Translations under genes and position numbers: made by a program
Shown here: piece after piece, positions 37,401 through 47,810 of the stretch
Numbering within the stretch: the first letter of the stretch is position 1
How the letters are laid out: each line of letters opens with the position of its first letter
Origin: Anisus vortex
Lineage: Eukaryota > Mollusca > Gastropoda > Planorbidae
DNA length: 64,000 nt
Assembly: GCA_949126835.1 (NCBI GenBank)
Contig: OX421496.1
Coordinates: 23,459,844-23,523,843, forward strand
Direction of reading: 5' to 3'
Notes under the pieces: model-generated
Told to the model about the DNA's origin: nothing
What the model saw: only the letters and a program-made list of their open reading frames with translations
Database searches by the model: none

Positions 37401-40312
37401 ACGCCCGGCTAACCAATTTCATGATGCTGAGCTTATGACTTCCTTCTCAAACAAATAAATATTTGCCCCCAGATAATAAACATGCTACAATAGCTTGTTG
37501 AGGTGGCCTATATATATAAGTTTAATATTTCTGTTAGGCTTTTTACCTGTTGCCTAAACCTGGAGCCATCTCGTTCTTTCTGCGATATAGCTCAACTGTT
37601 TCAAGTAATGGTGGTATAGTGGGATATTTACTCTCAGTTTCATAAATCTGAATAAGACATGTAAAAATAGATACCGTATAAATTAGTATTAATAAATAAT
37701 ATTATTATATTCAGCATTAAAAATTGAAACGTTTCATTTAAAATCTTTTAAAATACTTTTACAATATTTTAGCCACAATTTAGAATCTATATGACACTTT
37801 CCAATTCTAGAGAAAATTCAATTTGTAAGGCCTATTTATTTTGTTGGTCAATTAATAGGCAGGTTATTTTTTGCTTTTCTTGAGCTTCGAAAAAAAGTAT
37901 TACTGAGGTTTTTTTTATATTCTTATTGAAAAGCTTATTTAGTCAGTGAACATATTAATGGTTTGTTCTAGAACTCAGATTCTGTGGTTAGTTGGCCTAC
38001 TTAACCAGACTAGAACTCCACTTCTCAACGAGAGAATGCGATCCAAGGTTACTCTCTTAGGGATCGGAAAACGAATTCCGCTGTATCACGCAGTTGTGAT
38101 ACATTTCCATCAAGGGTCGGCGCAAACGGTTGGCCATCCCTGTCCACTCTAAGATCCTGCAATGCGGGACAATCTGTAAGTACGTGTCCGACCGTTTCTT
38201 CCGCCTCTCTGCAGTTTTGACACCGCGAATCGTCTTGGGGACTAAACCTACTGAAGTAAGGCCCTATCGGACAGTGTCCAGTTCGAAACTGTGCTATTGT
38301 AGATGATTCCTTTCTGCAGAGCTCGGATCGGCTAGATTTGGGTTGTTTCAGATGTTTCCACACGCATCGGCCCTTGACAGCTATCGTACCACTATTCTGT
38401 TTCCCATTCACGAATCAGTCGACATGCACTCTCGATTGATTCAGTGCTGGTGCCAGGGACCCCTTCTTTGCTAAGAGGTCCGCTATCTTAACCGAATTTA
38501 TAAGTATCTAAAAAAACAGACGAGCAAGGTCCTTTCTACCTCCCCACCGGGGCCACAGGCCTACCCGGTGTGCAATGGATAGCGGGACACCCGGAGCCGC
38601 TGTGGGAGTTGTTCCCCATGCGTTCGCCCGCCGGTGTAATCTTAAGGTGATCGTATCGGCGTTTTACACACTTCGCCAACTTTGAGGCCCATGGGTACAG
38701 AAGTGGCCATCTTAACCAGACCACACGGGCTTTAACCATGCCGCTGTCCCTCCCCTGGCACCCAGCAGCAGTATTGGCACTGGCTGTAACAATCTTATTA
38801 TTTTACGAAGGAACGTCTGTAACTTATAAACCTACAATTGAGAGATAAAATGGAAATTTGCACCAGCGGTGTGTGAATTACTTACCAACTTTAAATAATC
38901 TGGATTAAACAAATGGACTATTGTTCTTCCAGCAATTGTCTCCTTCACAATATCCCCATATTTCATGTGATACTCTTTTAGTACAAGATCACGGCGATGT
39001 TTATCTTTTTCATCTTTGGAAAAAAAACACATTTTCAATAGGAAACATCCTAAAAGCATGTGAAATAAATAGCGTCTGTAACAGTCGATTAGCATTGGAA
39101 AAATTGAGGGTGGATGTGGAACGTAGGGAGATAATTGTATCTTCTACTTCTTCTTCGTTCTCAAAAGTTATGATTTGGAGGATTCAGACAAGTCCGATAG
39201 TTGTAATGAATAGTTGTAATGAATGAATAGCTTCAGCCTGTTATGACCAGTCCTTAGTCTGAAGATGATGTGTTGAAATTGGCGGTAGAGTTTGAAGTAG
39301 GCATCAATCTTTGGGTTGTTTTACTGCAGCTCAGACCATCTCTGGGATTCACTCCTTATGAATATTGCCTTAATTTCTTCGGGGTGTAGGGATGGGTCTG
39401 TCTGGTTTTGTCTGCCTCCGGTTTAGCTAAAGTGTCGGCATTATCGTTCCTTTCATTTTGTATATGCCCATGGATCCATTGGAGAACCAGTTCTTTAGTT
39501 ATTTTGTTCTTTACCGAGTGACTGGTTGATCAAGGCGTTTGGGTTTTTTAGAGAATGGAGACCCTTTTATCTAAAGGTCATTCCCCCTATCCGCCACATG
39601 GGGACGCTCTTGGTAGGAGAAGATAGCTCCATAAAGGATAATTGTATTTTTATCAAAGCCAATAAATTTGGTAATTATTAATTTGAGTGAGGGGTAGTGC
39701 GGAATGGAATCAGTAACTTTTTTTTTTCGAGAATATAATTTAGTTAGCAACTTTGGGGATAAGATTTTTGTTCATAAAATAAAAATTCTTTAGTTTTGAT
39801 AGTTAAAATTCCAATTATTGAAAGTTTATTACAAAAATATTTAAAATATTTTAGGGTACATTTTTATAGAAAGTGTCCGTGAAATTTCTGCTATTTGCTC
39901 CCTTCCTCCCCTCCCACTCTCCCCCCCCCCCCCACCTACTCTATCTTGCTACCCAAACTACGCCTCTGTCCTTCAGTCTCAAGAAATAAAATCCTGACAA
40001 GACTTTTGTTTTGTGGACATTCTGAAATTTCTGCGATTGGAATAAAGACATAATTTCTTGTATGTGTAATTAAAAGAAGTACATACTTAATTTAAATCTC
40101 AGCCATTGTCCAAACCAAGGAAGTCCTTTTGGTCCAGGAATGGCAGAAAACGGAAGAGCTATCTCAAATAATCTTGCCTCTGGACAAACATTGGAAGCCG
40201 TAGTCTGCAATCGCGAAATGTAAACAGCATTCGTATATTTAATACATGTTTGTTTTGCTTGGCTGATGCTGATTGGTTTTATCTTGAGCATCATCGTACA
40301 AGGGATGACCAT
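31494..40312 (-). CDS. Mitochondrial-clan cytochrome P450 (CYP10-like), copy B, 10 exons
   Basis: Tandem paralogue of copy A. Exons in transcript order: 40312-40087, 39013-38886, 37647-37547, 35060-34870, 34550-34355, 34021-33847, 33626-33460, 32537-32459, 32220-32058, 31648-31494. Joined frame: 526 residues, no stop; intron phases 1,0,2,1,2,0,2,0,1 as in copy A. Motifs: basic N-terminus (1-45) consistent with a mitochondrial presequence, IPGPKGLPW (58-66), I-helix VLTDTLST (332-339), ETFR (392-395), PERW (446-449), FSFGRRMCVG with haem-ligand Cys474. The exon 6 acceptor is duplicated (33981-34122). LINE pieces and a hAT MITE occupy introns 1-3. Mitochondrial location and adrenodoxin coupling are inferred from clan membership. 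Whether A and B share a substrate cannot be read from sequence. Confidence 0.93.
31845..31950 (-). mobile_element. tRNA-like SINE head in P450-B intron 9
   Basis: On the minus strand: GCCTTTGTGGCAGAGCGGTA (A-box-like, at 31930-31949) and GGGTTTGAATCC (B box, 31898-31909), spaced as in a tRNA gene. It does not fold into a complete cloverleaf by eye and lies in an intron, so a tRNA-derived SINE is more likely than a functional tRNA. Confidence 0.5.
33981..34122 (-). repeat. 71-bp tandem duplication of the exon 6 acceptor region in P450-B
   Basis: The segment beginning CGTACTGCTTTAAAGTCTCG occurs at 33981 and 34052, a period of 71, and covers the intron end, the acceptor (CTATTTCAG on the minus strand) and the first ~40 bases of exon 6. 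Acceptors would give exon starts at 34021 (proximal, keeps frame) or 34092 (distal, frame shift and stop after QYD). Confidence 0.95.
35660..35860 (+). mobile_element. Decayed LINE 3' end in P450-B intron 3
   Basis: Shares TCTTTCTTTCCCGAGCGGCA, TTAACATCATTTAAAATG and the AGCGCGTCTGT...AAGATAAA terminus with the copy at 48419-48765. Confidence 0.65.
36040..36735. other. GC-richer block in P450-B intron 3, probably repeat-derived
   Basis: Base composition is clearly less AT-rich than its surroundings. No open frame of note and no family recognised. Its composition and sharp edges suggest a transposon 5' region. Confidence 0.35.
36931..37278. mobile_element. hAT MITE with 8-bp target duplication ATTAGACC in P450-B intron 3
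   Basis: Flanked by ATTAGACC at 36923-36930 and 37279-37286. Ends ATGGGTCGGGAACC and GGTTCCCGACCCCGGC. Inside both ends are GAGAGCCA / GCGAGCCA motifs. 348 bp, non-coding. The GGGTCGGGAACC terminus is, from memory, a widespread hAT signature. Confidence 0.92.
38049..38500 (-). mobile_element. LINE C-terminal remnant (RNase H end plus zinc-knuckle tail) in P450-B intron 2
   Basis: Minus-strand translation gives ADLLAKKGS (RNase H end, ~38490-38460), then IAQFRTGHCPIGPYFSRF, CQNCREAEETVGHVLTDCP and a stop at about 38049. The CxxC(x8)H(x4)C pattern is typical of the tail of non-LTR retrotransposon proteins of the Jockey/R1/I kind. One frame shift near 38415. Confidence 0.85.
38520..38780. other. 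GC-rich segment adjoining the LINE remnant
   Basis: About 240 bases with high GC between the LINE remnant and P450-B exon 2. Probably part of the same insertion or of another element; no coding match recognised. Confidence 0.35.
39100..39510 (-). mobile_element. Second LINE RNase H remnant in P450-B intron 1
   Basis: Minus frame reads LVLQWIHGHIQNERNDNADT-LAK, the W-x-x-GH-x-x-x-x-x-N-x-x-AD-x-LAK hallmark of the RNase H domain of non-LTR retrotransposons, followed by stops. A short stretch at 39568-39610 (ATTCCCCCTATCCGCCAC) matches the 5' region of the RTE element at 52420-52460. Confidence 0.75.
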
Positions 40313-40461
40313 CAACTGAGAACAATAATAGGCGAAATGTTGAAAAATATATTTACATTAATTTTTTATTGCTTTTTTTTTTAATGATGTATGGCCTCCC
40401 TACAATGCACCACTTGGCACTATATTTACCATCTTCGCCTTCCCCCTCCCCAACGGTGCAT

Positions 40462-41084
40462 TATTGACAAGCCTGAGGCCTGACCTTTTTAATAGGTCAG
40501 GGTTTATCGTGTTCACGAACTTACGTTTTTTTCCGGAAATATTCATAAAATGTTCTTTTCGCCTTTTACTGGTGTTTGACACTTTATTTCAACTAGGTCG
40601 TCCACTTCTGGTCTTTTAGAAATGTATACAAAGACTACAAGATTATTTATAAGTTATAAGGTATCCGTTTTGAAAATTACAAATGATTATACGATAATTA
40701 ATAGTCGACGTGTTAGTGGGGTTAAAAATAGCTTGGTTTATAAATCAAATATTCAATATTAGCGGTTCTTAACTATCAAAAAACATGATCTATAGAGATA
40801 CATAAAGACACAAAACGAAAAGTCTTTTGCATCAGACAATACATTTGGGAATTTAAAAAATATATGTGATTCTTCACGTCTGACGTTCACAATTCATCGT
40901 TTTCTTTCGGCAACATCTTTTGGAAAGGAAATTAATGTATTCCTCTATACATCTTTTCATACAACCAGTAACACAGCACACAGACATGTTTTGTTAGTAA
41001 ATGAACAAAAAGGACCGGAACTGTTGGTACACGATAAACTTTTAGGTTCACCATGCATGCATAATCATTAAGACTTGTCAAATT
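40462..41084 (+). mobile_element. MITE M3 upstream of P450-B
   Basis: Ends TTATTGACAAGCCT and TTAAGACTTGTCAAAT (inverted repeats, slightly decayed). Homologous, in reverse, to 41342-41951 and, in the same direction, to 20236-20775. Starts about 150 bases upstream of the P450-B start codon. Non-coding. Confidence 0.85.
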
Positions 41085-41341
41085 ATCTTGCACTTCTGGC
41101 TACACTGTAAACCCACCGTAATAATTTGCGTACTATTATTTAGCTAAGTGATCTGGTCCATCCCTATCCCCAGTAACGCTACTGGCTTCGCAGAGTGTTA
41201 TAGTTATTATACATATTTTAATTGTGAAAATGTGTTGCTCTTGTACTATAAACTATAACATTAGTAAGCCTAATTAAAATATGTAAGTTCGTACGAATTT
41301 TTTTTCTCATTTTTTGGGTTGGTAAGTTTTTATAAGTTCGT

Positions 41342-41951
41342 AATTGACAAGTCTTAACAAATATGCATGCATAAAAGGTCGCAACGAAAGACATTTCCGG
41401 TCTTATTCGATCATTTAATAACAAAAACGTGTTATTGATAGTACTAAGAGCTGAAGGAGATTAAATTTTATTTCATTTCCAAAAAATGTTGCCCAAAGAA
41501 AACGATGGATTGTGAAAGTCAGAAATGAAATTTCACCTTTTTTATAATATCAAATATTGCTTTATGGAAAATAATTTTTGTTATTTGTTTTTATGAATAT
41601 ACGCATTGTGTTTTTTAATAACCAAGATACGCAACTCTTGACTAATTTATTCTGTAAACAAAGATATATCATATATTTAACCTTACTCCACTCTTAACTA
41701 ATTTATTTTATAAACAAGGCTAAATTTAACTTAACGCGATTAACACTTTGAGTATTAATTATTGCCTACTCACTTTTGATGTTAAAAACGGATTCCTCAT
41801 AACTAATCTTGTATCCTTTGTATAATTCTAAAAGACTAGAACGGGCCGTCGAGGTTGAAATCAATTTTTTGTTTACTAATTTAAAAATAGAACCGGAAAC
41901 ACGTGACCTCTTCCATTTGAAAAGGTCCCACATAAATAAGACTTGTCAATT
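41342..41951 (-). mobile_element. MITE M4, inverted copy with perfect 15-bp TIRs
   Basis: Left terminus AATTGACAAGTCTTA (41342-41356), right terminus TAAGACTTGTCAATT (41937-41951), exact inverted repeats. 610 bp, non-coding. Faces M3 across a ~257-bp spacer, forming a large inverted repeat. No unambiguous target duplication. Confidence 0.9.
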
Positions 41952-42549
41952 GTGAAACTATAGATAAGAAATACGGGAAAGCGAGTCACCGATGATTCTT
42001 ATCTTGTATGTACTTTAAATTTTGTAAATTCAACAATAAAAAAATTCATGACCTACTTTAAAAAAAAATATTAATTTGCCCTAGATTCGTCGGCTTAATT
42101 GTTGTTGCTTTTATTAATTATTAAAGGACAAAATTATGTCCAATTTCCGTTGGTAAACCTTTCCTTTTGTACTTCAAGAAACGTTTAGGAGACGTTTTCT
42201 AAATTAAAACTCGACCGTTCTAAAAGATATAATTTTACTATTACAGATTATGAACAGTAAAAGATTATAAAGATTCCTAACACAAGTTTATCTACAAGCT
42301 TGGGCGTCGGCATACATCTGGTTGATATTGTGGGAAATGCACATTTGGTTTTAATTGTTTAATCTCCAGGGCAAACAAATAATCAAGGGGTGGGGCAGAA
42401 AGTGGAATCTGAAAGTCATTCAATTTTGAAAGAAAGTTTGATCAAATCGCGTGGCCATCATTCCATGTCAACAAATTTTGGAGCTGAAAATGAAGAGACG
42501 TAATCTCAGCCAGCTTCAAAACAAAAAAAACACACACACACACAAAACG

Positions 42550-43075
42550 AAAAACAACATGAACGTCATACAAGTCTACGCTCCAACTAATGACAGTAAA
42601 GCAGAAGACAAAGATGAATTCTATAATAATTTGATAACCATTGTACAGAACTACCCCAAAAAAAGCAATACAATTTATATTATGGGCGACATTAATGCAA
42701 AGATTGGCAGTGACCACAAAGGATCTGAAGAATACATTGGAAAACAATAGAAGACTTAAAAAATAATGGTGAGGATATGCATCTTCTTTTAATTTGTTTA
42801 ATATCACTCTATAAAAAAACTTTTGCCAGGGATGGACAGAAGAGTTATTCCTTTATAGTTGAAGCAATTGCTAAGGTCACCCTTTTTGGGGAAGCTTGAT
42901 GAGATGCCCCTCTTTCCACTCAGTTGGTATGTGTTCCAGCTCCTAAAACAGTTGGTAGAGCATTTCATATCAGCACTAGACTAGTACCTAACAAGCACAA
43001 GAGGAAAAGAGGCAGACCAACAATAACCTGGAGACGAGAACTTAAAGCTGACACCAATTTATAATGTCTCATAAA
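42550..43075. mobile_element. Scrambled RTE LINE pieces
   Basis: Three fragments of an RTE-type LINE in mixed orientation: 42555-42750 plus strand, endonuclease (VIQVYAPTND, IYIMGDINAKIGSD); 42828-42960 minus strand, RT domain (EHIPTEWKEGHLIK, then KGDLSNCFNYKGITLL after a frame shift); 42985-43070 plus strand, C-terminal KHKRKRGRPTITWRRELKAD. The complete version of the same protein order is at 49204-52352. Confidence 0.85.
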
Positions 43076-43079
43076 GAAC

Positions 43080-43970
43080 CTGACTAGCCTTCCGGCGCTT
43101 ACGTCCAAAGCGTAACAATGTAAATGGGTAGATTGTCTTCTTTATTATATTTAAAATCATTGCTACTGGTCAATCAGTTTTAAAATCTTTGGTTATAATA
43201 TCTTGATATAAGCTAAATTTTTGGTAATTTGTCTTGAAGTGCTACTAATGTTTTAGGCTTTTGTGCGTAATATAAAAACAACTTTAGTCTTATGTTTTGC
43301 CTTGGTAGTTTACATGCCTCGTTTTGGAAACGTAGATGGTGTTGCTATAAGCGCTCCTAGAGACTAGAGACGGGCATAGACATTAGACATTGTTTATATA
43401 CAGGGCCAATCAATTTGAGCTGATCGTCATATTTAAGTGTTGGTCCAAAATGAAAAAAGAAGCTATTTAGAACAATTTACGCTTTTTCATCCGGGTCTCT
43501 CATACGGACATTCGGCTATGTTTTGTACAGATATAAAAATAGACGGTGACATATTGACATCTGTTACCTTTAAATTAGTATTTTGTAGCTTTTTTTCACA
43601 AAAATTTTAGTTTGTTTCTATGGTTTCGGAAACTCAGTTTTTTTTAAAATCCAATATTTGTCTTGGAAACTTCCTATTATTAATAATTAGGCTAAGTTCC
43701 CCTGGTGGATCTGTTAGATGTTTGTTATTCTATTTTTTTCTGTGTAAAGAATTTGAAACTTGTTTTTGTAATAGCCCTTCCTTTAATTTTATTATGTTGA
43801 AGTTCAAGATAATTTTTTGTATCTCTAAAATTCATTTCAATATGTAGATCTAATCTTAAAAATAAATTACAAAGCGATATCGGACAGCAAACAATTATTT
43901 ATTGCTTGTGCTACAAATTCAGTGACTGTGTAAATTTTTATATTGAACAATTTATGCAATTGCAGGAAAC
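43080..43970. other. Non-coding stretch
   Basis: No gene or mobile-element end recognised. The plus-strand frame at 43620-43847 is low-complexity. Confidence 0.4.
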
Positions 43971-43974
43971 TTAA

Positions 43975-44017
43975 AAACTACCAGTCCCATAATTTGATAA
44001 TATGGGACTGGCAGTTT
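43975..44017. repeat. Perfect-looking hairpin
   Basis: AAACTACCAGTCCCATA and TATGGGACTGGCAGTTT pair over 17 bases with one mismatch around a 9-base loop (ATTTGATAA). It could be a tiny palindromic element or a structured RNA. No poly-U tract or promoter is evident. Confidence 0.8.
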
Positions 44018-44129
44018 ATAGAGCTTATGTGATGAGATTGAAGTTGAAAACTATTATTTTCTATATTAAACAGCGCCAATTAAAGTGCGCATATTTTCTA
44101 AAATAGTAAATAATTGAAGAGTTTCCTTT

Positions 44130-44480
44130 TTATTTAATAAGCAAAGAGTATAATAAAATGGACCGCTTGCTCTATTTTTATAGCTTATATTTTGTTTCTA
44201 CGTGCGAAGCCAATAACACTGTCTTAACGGATGCTGCCCCACAAACTAAACGTATCTAAAGTTTTCCTCTTTATACAACTTTTGATTTTAATATTAATTT
44301 TCCTTAAAGACAATCATAGCAAATTACTGAACCGGAAGTCTAGAGAACAGGCTGCGATCGAAACTTCCGAAACAGAGTATTTCAAGTTATCAAATAACAG
44401 ATTAAGCGGTCCATCTTCCTATAGTCTTTGGTTTAAGTCTACATTAAGTAGCCTAATAACATACAACGCTATGTTCGTTT
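44130..44480. repeat. Member of the foldback family (see 54450-54842)
   Basis: Shares TGGACCGCTTGCTCTATTTT, the ACAACTTTTGATTTTAATAT segment and ACCGGAAGTC / AACTTCCGAAAC motifs with 54450-54842 and 22590-22800. Confidence 0.6.
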
Positions 44481-44663
44481 TTTAATTATTTTATATTAAC
44501 TTCGCAAATCTTTGTTTTGGGCAACCGACCCGACCTTCAACTGAACCATTTCCGTCATCCAATCAGCTTATTATGTGCAACTTATCACATAGATCTAGAT
44601 GTGAAGGCCTGTGAAACACATTCTTTCAAAATTTTTATCCATACACCTCCAAACCAAACATCA

Positions 44664-46039
44664 TGTCAGGATGTGTTTACGATTAGGACATCAACCTGGC
44701 AGAAGCTGGACAATGAGAGGGGTGTGGAGTCGTAGGTGAGGGGGGTAGTAGTGGCAGGTCGTCGTGGGGTATGAATTACCGTGACTGGAATCGCCCTGGA
44801 ATAATTTTTATTTCTCTCTCTGGCTCGTTAGATATTATGACGGACACAACAAATAGTTCTAAATAGGCAAATAAATCGCTGGTTAAGTTCAGGTGTTTAT
44901 TATCATTTCAATTCTTCACTCAATGGCAAGATACATATACGAATTTGCACAGGCTTCAGTTAACACTCAACACATGGTACTGCTAGGTTATCCAATCATT
45001 AGGCAAACGTAGCTGTGTTCATGAAAATACTTATACTGGCAGAATATCCATCTATACACATACAGGCGGTATATCCTATGGAACGAACTGAATAAGTGGA
45101 GGCTAGAATCGAACAACCTTCTCCACCTAACGTTTGAGCCGAAGTGCCCTAAAACTAGCCAAGCGCGCTTTCGTGAATTTTAGTCACGTGATCAGTGGTC
45201 AATTTGATTGGATAGCTACAATAGGTTAGAATTACATATGTTCTGGTTGGCTGGTTTGAAATATACTTGCATAAAGGATTGACTATTGGGGGGGGGATTT
45301 AGGAGTGGGTGTAGGTGAACAATTAGTACCGCCGACTTTTGCGGGGTGGGGCCCAGAGGAAAGGGGGGGGGGGCGTGGGTAGACGTATACGGAGATACAA
45401 AGGACAAGATAATGACTTATCTCCCTTGATGTACCTGTGTCTATTGGTTCTGGTCGAGTGCAGCCCGGGGCGCTTACGTATGTGCGAGACGCTTCGCTCC
45501 AGATGTCACTACGACGAGTGGATCAAGGGCTATGCCCACGGGCGCTGAGTAGGGGACGAAGAGGGGAGATAATGAAAAAGGTGTAGCAGTGGGTGGGGGT
45601 GTCTACAGGTGGGTGGGGGTTTCTACAGGTGGGTGGGGGTTTTACGTGTATGCTGAGTTTAGCAAAACAAATGAGCAGTTACTATCCAAACACAACATGA
45701 ATCATAATTGACAGCACAATAGAATATATATATACATACATTAAAGAATACACACACATGCAATCACACATACAAATAGTGTAATACCGATTGGCTGAAT
45801 CAAGTAGCAACTCTGAATTCGGGAATGAAAGAGTGTAGAGAGGGTTAAATAACAGGTGAAGAAGGGGTGGTTGGGGTGTTCCTATTGCGTGAGAGAGGGA
45901 GAGGGTAATAGCTCCAGGCTACTTTTCTACTCCCTAATCTAACTCTACGCTAACCTAAGTTTCTAGTTCTACACTACTTCTGCGCTATGATCTATCCATG
46001 AGTGCTAATAAGGTTACGGTTCAGTCCAGAATCGTGACA
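44664..46039 (-). mobile_element. LTR-like element, minus strand (second copy)
   Basis: Read on the minus strand it starts TGTCACGATTCTGGACTGAA at 46039 and follows the same order as the LTR at 54862-56139, including CGAATTCAGAGTT, a C-rich zone, a CACGTGA motif and CCAGGGCGATTCCAG. The other end is less certain; TGTCA at 44664 is preceded by CATCA and the far end is followed by CATCC, a near-match 5-bp duplication. Contains a short tandem repeat GGTGGGTGGGGGTTTCTACA (45592-45645). Confidence 0.7.
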
Positions 46040-47337
46040 CATCCTATATCAGTTTTAACTAAAGCAAGCGGTCGATGTGTATTATGGTCTATGGTCTAAT
46101 GCATAAGAAATCGCAAATAATAATAATAATATTTTTATAGCAATGCCAACAAACGTAATGTAAGCTCAGAGCGCTTGTAACATACAACTAAGAACACGGA
46201 CATTACCCTAGGCTGGGAGACAAAGCTAACTGATGATATAAAACAAATATTAAAAAATCAAATAAATGTAGCATTAACTGACCCAAAAATAATAATTTGT
46301 TAAATAAGATTTAGGCATACCGCATGTACTTTTTTATTTATATAGACCTAACATAGTTAATGCGTTTTTTTGTGTGTATAACTATTGACAGCGTAATACA
46401 CTGATTTATAAAAACAAGCCCAAAACTAAAATTCGCACAATCACTGATCAATATATTCAAAATTTTATGTAAAAACTTACTTCGCACCACTGATCTATAA
46501 ATAGAATGAATATAAATATAAACTATAGCTCCTTAATGTAGAACGGAATCTACCTAGCTGTCATTTCTTCAACGATCGTTTTATTAAAATAGGCGTCAAA
46601 AATTTGTTTAAAGCTCTTAGAATAAGAAATGCCGCAATGTTCTGTTTTTGGGATGAAAACGATTAGCCTGTGCAAAGGAAAGAAGAATGGGATATGCATT
46701 TCATGTAGGCACTTTAATATTCACATTAAGTTCTTGTTCAGCCTTTATAAGGAGATGGTCACTTCATATGTTGGAAAACGGTTCAAATGATTAACCTATA
46801 ATCGGCTTTTTAATGTTCAATTACCTTTTGAATAAATCATATTGATAAATGATAATTCAAAGTATATTAATTAGGGTCATAAATTAAATTAAAAGGGGTA
46901 AATATAAATTAGACAACACGTTATGGAATTTTACTGAATTATATATTTGTATTGAAATGAATAATATCTTAATGTCATTATTTCAGAAAAAGGTATAAAG
47001 ATAATGTCAAATAATGTAAATAGTGATTATTTATATATTAAATCAGTGATTGTTAACAAAATGGCTTAAGCTTGCTTCAACTATTCTACTTCCGTGCCCT
47101 AACTATTATTTTTATAGATCAGTGGCGTAATAGCACTATGGAAATAAAGGAAGTAAGACATTTATATAAGGAGCGTCTGTAATGTATATTATGATAAGAT
47201 AAGTTTTCAGTGGTCTTTTTCTTTATGAGCCTTATATTATTCGCTTCTGTATTTTTTCTTACTATGTAGGAGGCAGAGGGCAAAATCGTCGGAAGGCTAA
47301 ATAAAAATGCGTATAAAGGATTTAAAAAAAAAGCGAA
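46040..47337. other. Non-coding stretch with a LINE 3' end
   Basis: 46110-46190 reads, on the minus strand, GTTACAAGCGCTCTGAGC, GCTATAAAAATATTATTATT, the typical 3' end of an L2-like LINE or SINE. 47160-47215 repeats the AGGAGCGTCTGTAA...GATAAGATAAG terminus of the LINE tail family. Nothing else recognised. Confidence 0.5.
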
Positions 47338-47590
47338 GTACCCTTTGGACCAAATTGATCAAAGGGCTGGTGAAGAAGCCTTTACCAGTTTCTTTGGCCA
47401 TTGCATACTAGGGGATGTGTGGTCAGCACAATGCCCAGTCGCCTTTAATTTTTCCCAAATAGTGTCAAGTACCCATCAGAGCTGGGTATACTCAGGAATA
47501 CCCTCCAGTCACGGTAAAAAATCCTAGCTTGCACCAGGATTCGAACCCAGAACCTTCGGATCGCCAATCGAACGCGCTCACCGTGCCCCA
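47338..47590 (-). mobile_element. tRNA-derived SINE, minus strand
   Basis: On the minus strand: GGCACGGTGAGCGCGTTCGA (A-box region), GGGTTCGAATCC (B box, plus 47537-47548), ACCCAGCTCTGATGGGTACT, then TGTGCTGACCACACAT and GGTCCAAAGGGTACTTC at the 3' end. Same family as 16345-16614. Confidence 0.85.
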
Positions 47591-47654
47591 TAAAACTGAT
47601 TTTTATTAAACAAATTGTTTGAATGGGTTGTTTAATTTGGGTTCACTTTATACC

Positions 47655-47810
47655 AGGGGCAAAGCCAGACATTATTACATTTTTTACAGGATGGGCTGAA
47701 CTTTTGTGTGACAAATATTTTTCAAATTGTTCACAAATTTAGTAAATATACAAAAAATGGTGAAAAATTTTTTTTTTCAGGGGTCGTGGCTTCCCCCCCC
47801 CCTTCTCCGC
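47655..47810. mobile_element. Short hAT-type MITE with 8-bp target duplication TTTATACC
   Basis: TTTATACC at 47647-47654 and 47811-47818 flanks a 156-bp insert beginning AGGGGCAAAGCCAG and ending GTGGCTTCCCCC...CTCCGC. The inverted termini are imperfect. Non-coding. Confidence 0.7.

Noticed and set aside
38560..38600. Plus-strand VQWIAGHPE peptide resembling RNase H
   Set aside because: The following residues do not continue the motif, and the LINE remnant beside it is on the other strand; probably chance.
40313..40315. TTG as an upstream start of P450-B
   Set aside because: Nuclear animal gene; the adjacent in-frame ATG at 40312 is the plausible start.
45216..45548. Frames around the G-run at 45339-45375
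   Set aside because: Within the minus-strand LTR copy; low complexity.
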